Below, in pieces: positions 63,206-64,000 of a stretch of DNA of 64,000 nt. The stretch is from Bombilactobacillus apium (lineage in GTDB: Bacteria; Bacillota; Bacilli; Lactobacillales; Lactobacillaceae). The notes under the pieces are model-generated. The model ran no database searches. It worked only from the letters and a program-made list of their open reading frames with translations, and was not told the origin of the DNA. The translations under genes were made by a program, and so were the position numbers. The first letter of the stretch is position 1. The number at the start of each line of letters is the position of its first letter. The stretch covers positions 124,001 through 188,000 of the forward strand of contig NZ_JABZEC010000003.1 in NCBI RefSeq assembly GCF_013385145.1, given 5' to 3'.

Positions 63206-64000
63206 ATGACCAAACAAAAGATCACTGGCCAGGCGCAAGCACATAACGGTGAAATCGACTATCAAATTGAAGTTCAAGATCAGAAGATTACCGACTTTAA
63301 AATTACCCACCACTCCGAAACTAAAGGGATCTTTGATCAGGTCATTGACCAAATTAAAGCCGAGGTTCTCAACCAACAAACTTTTGCCGTCGATACGATT
63401 AGCAGCGCCACCGTCATGAGCCAAACCCTCCTCGATTCGGCGCAAGAACAACTCGCCCACAATAATCTGCAAATAACTCCCCGAACCACAGCTCCGGCAG
63501 TTCCAGAAAACAAAAAGATCACCACCGAAGTTTTAATTATCGGTGGCGGAGAGGCTGGTCTGGTCGCGATTGTCAAGCTTTAGCTCAAGGACACCAAGTA
63601 ATCTTAATGGAAAAGAACAGCTACCTAGGGGGCGCGACTATTTTAAACGGCTCTGATGTAACCGCTACCAGATAACGCTTAGCCCAGCAAATTTTTGGTC
63701 AGCAAGAAGATACTCCCGAAAAGTTAGCCCAAGATGTCGCCCGAGAAAGTAAGAACACTAATCTACCGGCCTTGACCCACTTGATGGTCCAAAGTATTGG
63801 CCCAGCCATGGACTTTATTGCTGACTTTGCCCAATTGCCCTCGCAAACCCAAACGCCAGAACACTCGCTAGCCCGGCAAATTGAACTTCCAACCGCCAGC
63901 AGTTATGAATTTATTCAAAAAGTCGCGCAAGCTTTCCAAGACCACGGCGGCCAACTTATTTGCGGAGCCCGGGTTGAAAAATTATTGTTAGATGATCAAA
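63206..64000 (+). pseudogene. broken FMN-binding/FAD-dependent reductase (fumarate-reductase-like)
   Basis: ATG 63206 follows AAAGGAG. Residues 1-85 form an FMN-binding domain with DTISSATVMSQTLL, the site where FMN is attached to Thr. An FAD-binding Rossmann motif (VLIIGGGEAGLVA) follows. A one-base shift at about 63577 ends the frame; the other frame goes on as CQALAQGHQVILMEKNSYLGGATILN, has a TAA at 63673-63675, and then stays open to the window end. Relatives are soluble fumarate, urocanate or acrylate-type reductases. Two lesions make function unlikely. Confidence 0.85.

Overview
The window comes from a low-GC Gram-positive bacterium, most likely a member of the Lactobacillaceae. Pointers are the conserved run metG-tatD-rnmV-rsmA-veg-purR-glmU-prs, a DUF4811 gene beside an MDR transporter, many AGGAGG-type ribosome sites, a TPP riboswitch, a T-box leader, a mannose-family PTS and Mub-like surface repeats. 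No CRISPR array, transposase or prophage gene is visible. The species cannot be named from the sequence alone.

Layout. 1-0.9 kb: 3' end of a repetitive adhesin. 1.2-11.2 kb: minus-strand housekeeping block (prs, glmU, purR, veg, rsmA, rnmV, tatD, metG, a HELRH protein, a Ppx/GppA phosphatase). 11.4-14.1 kb: marR-MFS-DUF4811 efflux operon with its operator. 14.1-19.9 kb: sbcDC and T-box-controlled trpS. 19.9-24.8 kb: broken small secreted-protein gene, helD, a degenerate CPBP protein, tRNA-Thr and a DtxR-type regulator. 24.8-31.9 kb: aminotransferase-tyrS-DUF975, tag, a TPP riboswitch in front of a decayed thiW, a pyridoxal kinase/ECF/YczE operon and efp. 32.3-38.7 kb: secreted GH18 chitinase, gpmA, a GtfB-like orphan, AI-2E and MgtC membrane proteins. 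38.9-42.7 kb: decayed MFS, flavodoxin and oxidoreductase genes interleaved with intact TetR and MerR regulators and an aldo/keto reductase. 43-48.6 kb: SIS-EIIA-EIIB-EIIC-EIID operon plus its frameshifted PRD regulator. 49-52 kb: ABC exporter and TipA-like MerR. 52.1-58.5 kb: second copy of the secreted-protein leader, LD-carboxypeptidase, amino-acid permease, a leader-peptide-controlled aminotransferase/2-hydroxyacid dehydrogenase operon and a broken HAD gene. 58.6-61.5 kb: zinc-type ABC uptake system facing a Fur-family regulator across a Zur-like box. 61.6-64 kb: SH3b protein, aroD and a broken FMN/FAD reductase.

Most striking is 55.1-57.6 kb. An aromatic-rich 21-codon leader peptide (core TWHYYFRFF), a chain of alternative hairpins and an intrinsic terminator precede an aromatic-type aminotransferase and a D-2-hydroxyacid dehydrogenase. 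This looks like ribosome-mediated attenuation of aromatic amino acid breakdown to aryl-lactates. Second is the number of freshly broken genes, about nine in 64 kb, often with their regulators, operators or riboswitch still intact. This suggests a lineage in active gene loss.
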